A stretch of DNA of 64,000 nucleotides, taken from Antedon mediterranea. Taxonomy: Eukaryota > Echinodermata > Crinoidea > Comatulida > Antedonidae. The DNA lies in NCBI RefSeq assembly GCF_964355755.1, contig NC_092679.1:18528932-18592931 (forward strand), read 5' to 3'. Both the position numbers and the translations under genes were made by a program. The notes beneath the pieces were generated by a model. It had not been told where the DNA came from. It saw nothing but the letters and a program-made list of their open reading frames with translations, and did no database searches. Of the stretch, positions 12,073 to 60,600 are shown in pieces; the first letter of the stretch is position 1, and the number at the start of each line of letters is the position of its first letter.

Positions 12073-13431
12073 AATTTACAGACATTGTATTGAACCCAAG
12101 ATGACAGTTCCATTGAACTGTTGTCTGAGATTAAACAGCACAGTATATCATCTAAAACAGCATTTCTGTCATATTATTAAATGACTTTATAGATTAGAGG
12201 AATATTTTCTCATTTTTTTCCTATCTCATAAAAACAATTATTAAAACAGTATCCACAATGCGCTTTTATAAAATGTATGTTTGAAAAGAAAAAAAAGAAG
12301 GAAATTATCAACAAAAATAATTCCATACTGTACTCATTAGACTTGCCCAAAGCTGGAGTTAGTTCGACGTTTGTCTGAACATGGGACTGTTTCGTATGAA
12401 ACGCCATATGTGAGAAAATATTTATCTTTTTACTAATATTAAGTCACCTCCGTCTTGAACCCAGACTATGTACTAATCTTCTTGCAGGTAATTGGGGCAC
12501 TTATTCAGCAGGATTTTGTTGGAGAGGAATCGGGTAGAAAATGTAACAATTATTCCCAGAGACTAACTTCAAAGAATTTAATCATACAGTATATAAACAG
12601 CAATAATAACAGTAATAATAAGAATAATATTTATATTTATAAGATAAAAACCACCATTTGATTTTAAGATGTTATTATTTACAATTACAATCTAATATTT
12701 TACATAATAAAATAAAATAGTACGGTAAATAAAAATATAAATAACAGATTATGTAATACATAAATTAATCTTTATTGAAAAAAATAATTAATACATCCAA
12801 TAGATGAATTAATTAATATTTTAAAATAAATAATTTAAACAAATAAAAGCAGTATAAAGTCAATATGCAAATAATGACATTTCAAATTTTATAAATATAC
12901 ATTATTTACAAAGTAAATATCAATCAATATATTACAATTGATAAGGCGGATTTTTTTAAAAATGTTGCTAAAGAAAAGACTTGGTATCAAGGGTTTATTT
13001 GCTGTTTTTCCAATACATTATAGAAGATAATATTAACCTTAATTAGCCACTAACTATGTGGTTATCCGGCTCTCCTCTCCAAACTGTCATAAAAGAAAAA
13101 AAATTATATAAAAAAAGGTGACTGAAACCTTGTTCGCACTGGACTTGAATAATAGTAAATTTATCCACGGTAACGTCACCCAAGGAAATCGGAAAATTTG
13201 ACCATTGTTCGCACTTGGATAATTTCACGCAGTAAGTTTTATCATGGTTTTACAACGATTAAACCGTGATGTTAAATACCACGATGGACTCGCATGGTGA
13301 AGATCATGTGTACCAGAGATGCCCATTCGGTTTGGACTTTTTAGCCGGCGTGGTTACTTTTACCGAGACCATGGCAAGTTCTACTCCACAGACAGTGGTC
13401 GGTAAAAGTAACCATTGGACTTGGTTAATTT

Positions 13432-13718
13432 GGATTGGACTTTTTTTGGTCAATTTAGGAGGCAACTCGGTTAATTTTGCCAAATTAAGTTCAGTGAGTT
13501 AACAGCTATAAGTGCTCACTGACTACTTAAACCCAGGGGCCCAGATCTTAAGGGGCCACACAGCAAGAGCAGCCATATGCAACTACTCAGCACTGGAGGG
13601 TACCTAGGAATGTTCACTTTCCCCCTGCATTACACTGTTACAATTATAGCTCGAGTCCGGATTGGACTTTATCTGGTCAATTTAGCAGGCAACTCGGTTA
13701 ATTTGGCCAAATTAAGTT
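13432..13718. repeat. Direct repeats of about 60 bp flanking a repeat insert
   Basis: The block 'ggattggacttt..ggtcaattta..ggcaactcggttaat..gccaaattaagttca' occurs at about 13432-13490 and again at 13660-13718 with few differences. Between them lies a separate dispersed repeat (13491-13650). The direct repeats are too long for an ordinary target duplication. Confidence 0.7.
13491..13650. repeat. Dispersed repeat H, copy 1
   Basis: About 150 bp starting TCAGTGAGTTAACAGCTAT and including 'actacttaaacccaggggcc' and 'cagcactggagggt'. A second copy at 15761-15905 matches along its length. No ORF or terminal inverted repeat. Class unknown; a SINE or solo fragment is possible. Confidence 0.65.
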
Positions 13719-14434
13719 CAGGGCTTTATATACTGTAATTTCTCTAGCTAGTCACCTTTTGAAAACTGAATGTCTTTACAGCATACTGTACATGAACTTT
13801 GACATCATGGGCTGACCACCATTCATTTATGCTGCTCCATTTTCTTGGAACTAACAATCAGCTACAAGATCATTGAACTGTTTTTAAGCAAAGCCATATC
13901 TTATTTGCCAATACAGTACAGTAGTACATATCATTTTCATTCATCACATTTACGGTACAGTATACGCATATGCTAAAATTTACAGTAAGTTATCCGGCAC
14001 ATTGAGAAAACCACATATAGAAATTATGTGAGCAGTGTAACCATGGAGTTTTCATTTGATTGACAGTTCAAATAATGTAAAATATAAATGTATAATTATT
14101 TTTGGAAACATTTATTGATAGATTAGTAATAAAAATAAAAAAATTCTTTAAACTAATTTTCGAAAATTACTTGCTTTTGGATATTGATTAAATTAATACT
14201 GTCCTATATGAACACTGCCCTAAAGTGGGTCAGGTTTGGAGGTACGGATTCAAATTTTTTATTCTATAGTAAAAACGAGTATTTTGCATGACAATCACAT
14301 CAGGGTGGGCTTATGTACAAATCTGTATTGTACATTAATTCAAGGTAAATTTCTAGAGTCGATTTAAAAATGCACATTTTTAAGATTGTTTAATTTCGCA
14401 ACACAACAAATTCTTTTTAAGGAAAATATATGCT

Positions 14435-51058
<36,624 letters not shown>

Positions 51059-52633
51059 GCTTTCTTCCGTACTTTAACAACCACGGTACCACTCTTTGAC
51101 GTACTGTCTGCACTACCACTGACAACAGAACAATGCTTATCTCACTTCATTCACAGATTCATTTAGTATCGTCCATTCTATAACAGGGGCTCTTTGAATT
51201 TAATTACCAACTGATATGTTTATAATATATTTAAACAAACTTTATTACGGTAAAATATTTTCTTTATACTATTTTATATCATATAAATACGTTTCTAATA
51301 CTTTTTATTTCAAAAGAGCTACAAACACAGAAAGCTTCAATATAAAACCCCTTCGATTAAAATGGTAGTTCTTTTTAAGTTCTTCCAGCAAATTTGCGGG
51401 AAAGAGGGCGCAAGTACTTCGACAACTTGCCGGGTGTCAATGTTTTAGAAGAAAACAAATTAATAATGTATAATAAGTGTATTTGTTCATCTTTGTTTTC
51501 AACAAATTATATATTATTATTCTCCGTTTCTTTTTATTTAAAAATATTAATAACTTTTAAAATTCAAGTAAGTTTTGCTGTAAATTTCATCAAATTTGAA
51601 AACAATTCTAAAACTTGAAAGTTTACGACTTCCAACCATTAAGGAAATTAAGGAATAGGCCTACAATTTGCTATTATATAATTAGCATTATTAATTCTTG
51701 AATATTTATTTAATTACTACTGCATATGTTTTTTTTGTGTCTATTGTTATATTATTGTAGGCCAATTTTCAGTGGTGGCCCATGGAGGTATCATAATAAC
51801 CGTGGGTGGCCTGTATATTTGTATAATATTCAATAATATATTACTACTGTAAGACAATTACAAAGACGATTACAATTGGCATTGATTGGAAATATTTGAA
51901 TTATGATTACTATTATATATAATAAATAAATTATTAATATTTGGGCACATCAGTGGATATAGTAAATTTATTATTGAATATCTTAAAAACGCCACCTATA
52001 ATTCCTCTTTAGTATTTAAATGACCTTTGACCCAGTGTAAAAGCAAAAACAAAAAAGTAATCGAAATTGATCAATGTTGATGCTTTCAATTTATGGTTTT
52101 TACTATGTTGTGATGAGCTCGGAATAAGATTTACTCATTTACTAACGCGGTAATAATTTAAATATATAACTTGTAACTGGTTTGTATGGTTTATGGTTAT
52201 TTGTAATAATTTAGACCAATGAAAATGAGACTATATTTTGGTGTTCGAAGTTCCACGTCAGTATAAAAAGTGCTAACTGTATTTATTTGCATGGCTACGG
52301 CAACAACCAAGCAAGGCAGTGTGTGTTGGCTTTAGCCTCACTCCAAGCTGCATTGTTGTGGCCTAGGCTCTAGCTTAGACCTAAATTGGAGTTTATATTT
52401 AAATTTTAGTGTTGGCATATGAATATATCAAGTTGTAAAAGAACAACAAATGTTGTAACTTGTAGGGAATATAGTTATAGGGGATCCAATCAAATGAAAA
52501 TATAATGGATCATCACAATTCTTTTTATTTATTGAATTTATCTAATTAAAGTTTGTATTTTTTTCTGTTTCAGATTATTATGCTTTGGAGGTTATAGGCT
52601 AAACTAGAAGGGTTACCACTAGCTAGCTGCAAC
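51059..52633. promoter_or_regulatory. Divergent promoter region between TRIM9 and GOLGA5
   Basis: The two genes start head-to-head about 1.6 kb apart. The TRIM9 5' UTR and promoter lie right of 51058 (no TATA seen). The GOLGA5 side has a possible core promoter at 52216-52267 and a 5' UTR ending in an exon that starts after the strong acceptor at 52571-52573. No coding exon of another gene recognised; 51600-52200 is AT-rich. Confidence 0.5.
52216..52267 (+). promoter_or_regulatory. Candidate GOLGA5 core promoter: CCAAT, CCACGTCA, TATA
   Basis: CCAAT at 52216-52220, CCACGTCA at 52253-52260 and TATAAA at 52262-52267, about 370 bases upstream of the GOLGA5 ATG. CCACGTCA is the reverse complement of TGACGTGG, the site bound by XBP1/ATF6-type bZIP factors of the secretory stress response. 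That fits a Golgi gene but is inference from a short motif. Confidence 0.35.
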
Positions 52634-55600
52634 ATGTCTTGGCTTCTGGGTAAAGCTGAGAATCTATTGAATAACCTAGACCAAAGTGCATCCCAAGCAC
52701 TCAACACCTCAGACGTGAAAGACTTTACACCTATCCAACAACCTATTGATGAACACAATCCATTCAAACCAAGAACATTTCCAACCTCAGCGAGCTCTGT
52801 GACCTTATCCGCCACTCAGTTAGCCAACACCGCTAACATCCGCCGTACTCCTAGCGAAAGTGCTATTGGAAACCAAAGCTCCAATGCAAAATATAAAAGT
52901 TCTCCTTTAAGATCTAAAAAGGAAGATGATGAAAAACTTTTTGAGTTCCTAAACAGTTCAGACACAGATAAAAAAAAAGTTGATAAAAAACCGCAGAATG
53001 GTAAACATTCTCGACAATCTAGTACATCATCAAATGTTTCATCAAAAAGTGGGAAAACCGAGGGGAGTTCAAGTACTGGTACTGGTATTGTAATAACAGC
53101 TACAGATCAAACAGGTAAAAACCAGAAAAAAAAAGTGACATTTGCCAGGACTTGAACCCATAACCCTGATATCATTAGTCTGGCATCTTTACCACCAGGC
53201 TACAACTTCACTTATGATTAATAGGGAAGATCTACCTTTTGAGAGTGGACAATATTTACTGTGGTACAGTAGACATTTTTTAATCAGTCGGCCAATCTCT
53301 GTCTACACTATCAAACTAGTTTGACAAAAAATTGTGACATTTTGTTGTCACATAAAGTTTGATAGTGTACAGTAGACAGAGCTTTAGTCACACCCTTTAT
53401 TTAGAGTAGCTGACTGCCAAAGGCAGTTTCAACATGAGCCACAATTTACCTAACATGAAATGTAACAGTATAATCGTTATTTTTACAACAGCCAATGATG
53501 ATGTACCAGAAATCCAAGAACCAGCACCAGTAGGCACACCCCATTCGGAAGCTGACGCCAGTATCGACATTCCTGATGTCATTCTTGAGAATCGATACCA
53601 AACCGGACAATTAGATGAGACGTCGCAACGTGTCTCCACATTGGAATACGAGAATAAGTTATTAAAGAATGAGGTTACCTCGCTTAATCAGGAGATGTCA
53701 ACGGCATTGCAGAGGTCAAAGAAGGCTGAAGGAGGTAAGAACAGCTTCATCCTCCTTCTCACCATTGTTATCATCAGCATCTCTCACCATCAACATCACT
53801 GCTGTCATGTTTTTATCATCCAATGCAGTAAAGGCATTATCACATTCAATAATATAGAGTAGCATTTTTTATGAATATATATTCTTATATGTGTTAATTG
53901 TAGTACTATTATTATTATTTTAAAGAACTTGTAAAAGTCAAAGATGAACTAAGAAAGAAGAGATCTCAGATGTCCGAGTCTGATGCCATCATGAGGCAAC
54001 TCCAACAGCGAGAAGACGACCTGATGGAGGAACTCAATGCAAAGAATTCGCAGCTGGGTGTTCTGCGCGTCCGCTTCCAAGAGGCTGACGAAGAACTTAA
54101 GGGGAAAAAGAAACAAGTTGATTCACTTTTGAGCGACAAAGAAAGAATTTTGAAAGATCATTCAAACTCTAGTGGTGTACATGGACAAGCATTGGACTCG
54201 GTCAATGATAAGCTTAGAGATGCTGAAATTGCACTAAAACGAGAACATGAATCCTATCGGATGGCTCAGGTAAATATACAGTAATCTAAAGCTCTGTCTA
54301 AACTTTATGACAAAAAAATGTGAAGTGCCCATATTGACATGATGATATCATATTTAAGCTTATCAAAACTATATTTGGTATCACGTCACACTTTTTTTGT
54401 CAAACTAATTTGATAGTGTAGACAGGGCTTTAAACTGTGGTCAAGCTTATGTATGGAAACCAAGTATGCCAATTACCATACAATCCATTCAACCGTAATA
54501 TAGAAAGTACCAATAATAATAATAATTGACAGGCTTTCCACAACAATCTTAGGCTATCCCAATGAGGCTGCTTCTTGAGGAGTTACTGTTTATTTAAAAG
54601 TAATGACATATTTAGGGAAATATTATTGTTTTAATTGATTATTAATACTTCTATGTTTCTTGTTTTATGCAGAATGAATTTATTCAGAGACAGGGTAAGC
54701 TGGAGGATGAGCAGAAGTCATTAGCTGAATCTTACGCATTAGCCCAAAAAAAATATATTGACGAAAAAGGTACAATACTGCCATAGAACCCCTTCTTTGG
54801 GACGGACACCCCTATTCAGACCCCCCCCCCCCCCCCCCGTACAACGAACGAGGGGAAATACCGCTACGACACCCCTATCCCATGAAAAGAATGTGGGGAA
54901 ATATATGCATTACCACTACAACCAACCTTTAATCAATGGAAGCCCTAATATAGGTAGCGCATTGTTAAGTCCCATGGATGTTCCCATAAGGCTTCTACTG
55001 TATCTCTCTTTGAATAAAAAAGATACTTTAATATAAAGTATATAGATATCATAATCAGGATTTCAACTATTTTATTGTAGCTCGGGCAAATGAATTGTTA
55101 TCACAAACAAGAACATTGAAGAGCAACATGGACAGCGCAAAGCAAGAATTAGCAGACTACAAGCTAAAAGCTACAAGAATATTACAGGTATGAAGAACAG
55201 TTGCCAATATATTACTGTTTTTATGCCCAATCTCCTGAATAAATGAATTACCTATTTATATCTGAAGGCAAGGCCTGAACTCCAAAAACGTCAATTTTGG
55301 AAATTGATAATGTGATTTTTTTCTTGCGTTGTAGTCAAAAGACAAATTGATAAACAGCTTGAAGGAAGGAGCAGTAGCTATAGAGGGCCAATCTAGCAGT
55401 TCAGTGGAACTGGAAGAAATATCAAACGAAAGAGATTTGCTACGAGAAGAACTTCATCAGTCCAATACTAAACTTGAAACTCTTAGAATTGAAATTCAGG
55501 TGAGTCTGTCATGTAAATCTTTTGAAAAACACATTTTGATTAGACTTTTTACTTATTGTCAGCTACAACTATAAAGCTCTGCCTACACTACTGTATCAAA

Positions 55601-58600
55601 TCAAAATAAACATTATTATTTCCTTCAATTGCAGAAAAGATAGAAATATAATCTATAAAAACGTAATAATGTTTAAAAAAAAGAACAAATGACAAGAAAA
55701 ATTAACAAACTAATCATTACTTTCATCCAAAAATCATTAAACATGTTTGACAAAAAAAGTGTGATGTGCACAAACATGGTAGTGATATGCCCAAATACGG
55801 TAGTGATATGACATCATCATATCCATATATCGGCACATTACATTTTTTTTTGCCACATCAATTTGATAGTGTAAACAGAGTTAAACAGACTACATTGTTA
55901 TTTGTGGAAGCTATGAAAAATCTGTCATATATTTTGAAGGATTTGGAAATGATGCAGCAGGCAGATTCAGAGACGGCACAAGACCAAATCCAAGATCTGC
56001 AGGATCAACTGGAGAAAGCAAGGCAGAATACAAGAGAGTGCGAGGCAGATCTGGAGAAAAAGAACGAGGAATTAAGATACATCCAAGACGATAGTCACAA
56101 ACAGAAACTGAATCTACAAGCAAAATTACAGGAAAAAGATGAAGAAATTGTAACGTTAAGAAACCAGGTATATTGAAGATGTTCATTGTATCCAGGGGTC
56201 AGATTTATCAAACATGCTTAGAAAAAAATCATCCTTTTTTACTTAAGTCAAAATAACCTAAGTAAAAACGGGACTATTTAAAAAAAATCTTAGATGACAA
56301 AGTTCATGGCCATTCTGCAAAGATAAACAAACTAGTTCGAAATAAAGCTTTAGTTTTCACTTAAGCACTTCTTACTTATTTTGACTTAAGTAAAAAAGAT
56401 ATGCACACTAGTACCATTAGACCACTAGGGCTTCCTTGATATATGAAATAATATTGACCTATTACTACTATATCATGTATTTTTAACAGTTGGTGGCAAA
56501 GCGTATGAGTGGCACAACACAGGCAGAGTTAGAAAATCGTCTACATACATTGACCGAAAGTCTTATTCAGAAACAAACGATGCTGGAAGCATTAGGGACT
56601 GAGAAGAACTCACTAGTACTACAACTAGAAAGAATGGAGGTATGATATACAGTAGATCCCCTATTAAGCAGACACCTTTAGGAGCCAACTGTCATCCTAA
56701 TAGGGATGTCCTCTTTATACGGGTGACCCCTGAATAGGGGTGTCCCCGGAAAAGGGTTGGCCGTAGTGTTTAAACATATATGATTGCTCGTTTGTTTTAT
56801 GGAAAGTTTATCCTTAATAAGGGTGCCAAAAAGAGGGGTTCTGCTGTATTTAGAGAATCGGCAAAAGAAATACAGTAACTAAAAGCAGGAGTATGCTGTA
56901 CCATAATTGGTTGTTATATATATATTATATATCTTGGTACAGTGGTATCTACACTGGAATAAAATAAACAGTAAATAACTGATGAACTATCAAATGACAT
57001 GTCTCTCCTAATTTTTGTGGAACAGAAAAACCACAAAGACTCGCAAGGAAGCCATCATGTAATGAACAGTAACCACCGCAATCACACCGTGACCTTTAAC
57101 CACGTTGAAGACGAAGAAGGTATGTTGACGTCATCACATCAAATAATATAGGCTACACAATAAGACTTGCATTGGTAATTTTGAAGTGCATAAATGAAAT
57201 GAAATATGTTATCTTAACATTTATATATTGTTTTTAGGAGCCCGACAACGCACCCTGCCATCATTTATGCGAGAGGAGCCTAACGATCCAGTCGTGACCA
57301 AGAATGTGAAGAGGGCAGCAAACACAATAGACAAATTCAGCATACGACTAGGCGTATTCCTTAAGCGATATCCAATTGCAAGAGTTTTTGTAATTTGTTA
57401 TATGGTAAGTTAATCTGGGTACATTTAGAATAGTTAGAAGCTGTAACATGGCCGTTCGTTTTGTAGATAATATGTGTATTTGACTGGTCACTCAGAAACG
57501 CTCTACTGCTAATGCTTGCATATATAAATAGCAAAGAGTTTTGAGGAGCTACATATGCTGATGATCTGCTCACAACAGCCGAATCTTCAGCTCTGTCTAC
57601 ACTATCAAACTTTATGTGATGTGCCCATATATGGACATGATGTCATATCACTACCATATTTGTGCATATAACTACCATATGTGGGCACATGACACTTTTG
57701 TCGAACTAGTTTGATAGTGTAGACAGAGCTTAATAGGCCTAATCCTATTCAGTTTAGGCCAAATTGAGCTTCTGCCAAGATGAAATGTACCCTAAATACT
57801 ATGTACATAATAAATAATTATATAATAATATATATATATAATTTAATTACCGTATATAATTATAGTATATATACAATTTAATTATATAATATATATATAA
57901 TTTAATTATATAATAATATATATATAATTTAATTATATAATAGTATAGTATATAATTTAATTATATAATAATATATATAATTTAATTATATAATAATATA
58001 TATAATTTAATTATATAATAGTATAGTATATAATTTAATTATATAATATATATATAATTTAATTATATAATAGTATAGTATATAATTTAATTACATAATA
58101 TATATATAATTTAATTATATAATAATATATATATAATTTAATTATATAATAATATATATATAATTTAATTATATAATATATATATAATTTAATTATATAA
58201 TAATATATATATAATTTAATTATATAATAGTGTATATATATAATTTAATTATATAACAATATATACAGGCCCGTATCCAGGGGGGGTGCGTTGGGTGCAG
58301 ACGCACCCCCCCAAGTCCCAAAAGGTCCACTATTTCCTCGGTTGGTATTTTTTCTTGTCTTGTTTAACTAAAGACAATATCATTATATATATACAAAATT
58401 TACATTATCAATGGTATACAAACAAAAATATGCTAATATAAAATGAAAAAATACCGGTAATTAAATTACGGAATCTGAACTGACTACAAACTCGATGTAA
58501 AACATGCGCAGTCGATCATGTGACGACAAGCAATAGCTTAGCGCTTCATGTACGCGGTACGCGGTAAAGTGTTTGCTGGAGAAATACAGACAACTTAACG

Positions 58601-59009
58601 TCAGGGAACACGTGTACTTTTTGTCGGGGAATATAATATACTGAGTTGGCCTCATCATGAAAGCGTTAAGTTCTGGTGTCCATCGTTCAACTAGCCCAAG
58701 CCACAACAGAGAGTCTTACATCAGTCTTTAGAACGTCAAATAACGCAAATTTTTCCAGGGCCTTCGGCCCCTGGACCCTGACCGGGGGCCCTTGGCGGCC
58801 CCCTGGCCCCCAGCCATTGTTGCTCGCTTCGCTCGCACCCCCCCATTATAAATGCTGCATACGGGCCTGATATATATAATTTTGTAATTATTATCTTTCA
58901 GATTATGTTACATTTATGGGTGATGGTCGTGTTACTGACATACTCGCCAGAAATACACAATGATTTTCATCCGTTTGATTCCAAGAATCCAAACCCTCAT
59001 AACAAATGA
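52634..59009 (+). CDS. GOLGA5: Golgin subfamily A member 5 (golgin-84)
   Basis: Tail-anchored coiled-coil tether of the Golgi rim, binding RAB1 and, with CASP, capturing intra-Golgi transport vesicles. Eleven coding exons: 52634-53114, 53492-53734, 53926-54269, 54673-54769, 55081-55187, 55335-55499, 55940-56167, 56490-56639, 57026-57119, 57238-57404 and 58902-59009 (TGA). All join in phase to 727 residues (human 731). The N-terminus MSWLLGKAENLLNNLDQ matches the family start. Residues to about 200 are Ser-rich and disordered (with LFEFLNSSD). From there to about 605 is coiled coil, with family blocks NEVTSLNQEMS, KATRILQSKDKLINSLKEG, ENRLHTLTESLIQKQTMLE and EKNSLVLQLERME. FSIRLGVFLKRYPIARVFV leads into the single membrane span (about 681-706), followed by a short lumenal tail. 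An acceptor at 52573 places the ATG 60 bases into its exon. Confidence 0.97.
53296..53386. mobile_element. Palindromic MITE family A, copy 11 (91 bp)
   Basis: TCTCTGTCTACACTATCAAA and AGTTTGATAGTGTACAGTAG...AGAGCT. The interior is reduced to 'ctagtttgacaaaaaattgtgac', almost a pure hairpin. It lies in GOLGA5 intron 1. Confidence 0.88.
54287..54433. mobile_element. Palindromic MITE family A, copy 12
   Basis: TAAAGCTCTGTCTAAACTTT at the left and TTTGATAGTGTAGACAGGGC at the right, then TTTA. It begins 17 bases after the GOLGA5 exon 3 donor. Confidence 0.88.
54774..55001. mobile_element. MITE with CAGTAGAACCCC-type ends, copy 4
   Basis: Left ACTGCCATAGAACCCCTTC, right AGGCTTCTACTGT, with 'cggacacccctattcag', 'gaggggaaata' and a run of 18 C at about 54821. 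It fills most of GOLGA5 intron 4. Confidence 0.65.
55572..55884. mobile_element. Palindromic MITE family A, copy 13, interrupted by about 140 bp
   Basis: The left end TAAAGCTCTGCCTACACT stops at about 55605. The family interior resumes at 55746 ('gtttgacaaaaaaagtgtga'), and the right end is ATTTGATAGTGTAAACAGAG. The 140 bp between look unrelated. It ends 55 bases before GOLGA5 exon 7. Confidence 0.75.
56650..56848. mobile_element. MITE with CAGTAGA(A/T)CCCC ends, copy 5
   Basis: Left CAGTAGATCCCCTATTAAGC, right AGAGGGGTTCTGCTGTA. The interior includes 'gaataggggtgtcccc'. It begins 10 bases after the GOLGA5 exon 8 donor. Confidence 0.75.
57590..57732. mobile_element. Palindromic MITE family A, copy 14
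   Basis: AGCTCTGTCTACACTATCAA and TTGATAGTGTAGACAGAGCT are perfect 20-base inverted ends. The interior is 'tatatggacatgatgtcata' plus two 'actaccatat.tg.gc' units. It lies in GOLGA5 intron 10. Confidence 0.93.
57818..58262. repeat. AT-only satellite, about 25-30-bp unit
   Basis: 'aatttaattatataat' alternates with 'aatatatata' or 'agtatagtata' in about 15 units, almost without G or C. It lies in GOLGA5 intron 10, immediately before the hAT-like element at 58266. Confidence 0.95.
58266..58869. mobile_element. GC-rich non-autonomous DNA transposon with CAGGCCCGTAT ends
   Basis: 604 bp with inverted ends CAGGCCCGTATCCAG and GCATACGGGCCTG, plus subterminal G-runs at the left and C-runs with 'gctcgcttcgctcgc' at the right. 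No transposase frame. It is inserted in the AT satellite of GOLGA5 intron 10, so a target duplication cannot be distinguished. CAGG...CCTG ends suggest a hAT-type element (inference). Confidence 0.8.
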
Positions 59010-59168
59010 AAGACAGAATGATAAATAAGAACATTTTACCTACAAGAAACACAACTTGTCAATACTAGGCTGGACCACAATGTTCTGGAAGCATTGTATG
59101 GGGAATTTGTACCTTTAAATAGAGTACAGCAATGCATTCTGGGTGTCTAATTGTAGGTTACCTGTAGT

Positions 59169-59174
59169 AATAAA
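59169..59174 (+). terminator. Polyadenylation signal of GOLGA5 (proximal)
   Basis: AATAAA 160 bases after the GOLGA5 stop. A second signal at 60047-60052 would give a UTR of about 1 kb, so use of both is possible. Confidence 0.45.
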
Positions 59175-59275
59175 CAGAAAAGTAATTATTATATGTACTA
59201 CCCACAATTCATCAGTCATGCTGAGGTTATCAAAGTATAAGGTACAGGGTTAGACATCTCATAGATAACTAGTTT

Positions 59276-59412
59276 AAAGCTCTGTCTACACTTATCAAAC
59301 TTTATGTGACAAAAAATGTGATGTGCCCATATGTCATATCACTGGGCATTGGGCACATCACAAATTGTTTTTGTTAAAGACTGGTTAAGTTTGATAGTGT
59401 CAACAGAGCTTA
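59276..59412. mobile_element. Palindromic MITE family A, copy 15
   Basis: AAGCTCTGTCTACACTTATC at the left, TTTGATAGTGTCAACAGAGC then TTAA at the right. TTAA-like bases at both borders. It lies in or just past the GOLGA5 3' UTR. Confidence 0.88.
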
Positions 59413-59565
59413 ACTTGATCATCTAAAACAAAAAAAATACAATACAAAAGTTTATTCTCAATTTCTGTTGAAGGTAAATAACATGTCACTATTTTATGTT
59501 TAAAACAAAGAAAATATTTTATCCCAACTGCTTGAATTATCCGCATTAGTTAGAGATTCATAATA

Positions 59566-59647
59566 CAGTCAACTCTCCAAAACCGCATTCAGAATACTAG
59601 ACATGTTAGGCCACCCCAAGGATTTCCGGTCTTAGGGAGAGTTGACT
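59566..59647. mobile_element. Very short MITE, CAGTCAACTCTCC ends
   Basis: 82 bp with inverted ends AGTCAACTCTCC and GGAGAGTTGACT and no coding capacity. Confidence 0.6.
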
Positions 59648-60267
59648 TTTTGATTTTGCCCATGTTTTCATTAAATTTGGTGAATGAATATGATTAATAG
59701 TTTGTCGAAACTATTGTTAATAAAAGGGAGTATTTTAAAGCATGATTAGTGCATATTGCAAGACTTTTTTTATTCAGATTACTCCAATCCCAGAATTTGG
59801 CATAATCAATAAGATGAAGGGTTATGTTAATTATATTATTGATAAATTATAAAAAAATATAGGTTTACATATGGTTTACCTTAGCTACCAAATTGTTTAA
59901 ATTTATTTTAAATACCTAAACATGATTGCACTGTTTAAAGATATAATATGGGTGCGATGAGACTATATATGGGCATGTAATATTATTGATTTCTTTGTAT
60001 TTGATCATGTGACTTATTTTATTTACATTTTAAATTTATTTTTAGTAATAAAGCAAATCTATTCCATAATGGACTTAGAAATACTAGGACACTTGTAAAT
60101 TAATAAATAATAAAATACATTAATTAAAATAATATACTTTGTGAGTGGTGTTTATTTTTTTGCATCCACTGTAACTGTTTGTACGTAGTGCATTAGGATA
60201 CTATCGACTAAAATATAAGATACATGTAAAATAGTTCAGCTGGAAATGCCAACTGGTGGATTAACAT

Positions 60268-60418
60268 AAAGCTCTGCCTACACTATCAAACTAGTTTGAC
60301 AAAAAAAGTGTGATGTGCCCAAATATAGTAGTACTGTAATATGACAATCCATCGTGTCCATATATGGGCACATCACAGTTGTTTGTCACATAAAGTTTGA
60401 TAGTGTAGACAGAGCTAT
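60268..60418. mobile_element. Palindromic MITE family A, copy 16
   Basis: TAAAGCTCTGCCTACACTAT and ATAGTGTAGACAGAGCTATA are inverted. The interior is 'gtgcccaaatatagtagt' and 'ccatatatgggcacatcac'. Complete. Confidence 0.92.
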
Positions 60419-60422
60419 AAGA

Positions 60423-60600
60423 TAATATACAAATAATGAATGTTTATGAGTGCAATGGTACAAATAATGGCTCGAGGTGAATGATGAAAGGTTATATCAA
60501 CGAGGCAAAGTCGAGTTGATATAACCTTTCATCATTCACCAAGTGCCATTATTTGTACCATTACACGAATACAAAACATTCATTATTTGTTTTATATAAC
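60423..60600. repeat. Long inverted repeat (foldback), arms about 80 bp
   Basis: Left arm 'caaataatgaatgttt', 'gcaatggtacaaataatggc' and 'tgaatgatgaaaggttatat' recur as the reverse complement on the right up to 60600, around a loop of about 12 bases (gaggcaaagtcg). It begins 5 bases after MITE copy 16. A further 'tataggtgttatataa' at 60722-60737 pairs with 'ttatataacatc' at 60592, so the full element may reach 60740. Confidence 0.85.

Larger units (their letters stand above)
10655..14434. other. EIF4A3-TRIM9 intergenic region
   Basis: No coding exon recognised. It contains the EIF4A3 promoter, a family B MITE (10863-11126), a CCTGGTTTCCAT MITE (11813-12072), very AT-rich DNA (12580-12960), a repeat-in-repeat structure at 13432-13718, and the presumed TRIM9 3' UTR. 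A minus-strand AATAAA, read as TTTATT at 14111-14116, lies about 320 bases past the TRIM9 stop. Confidence 0.6.
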
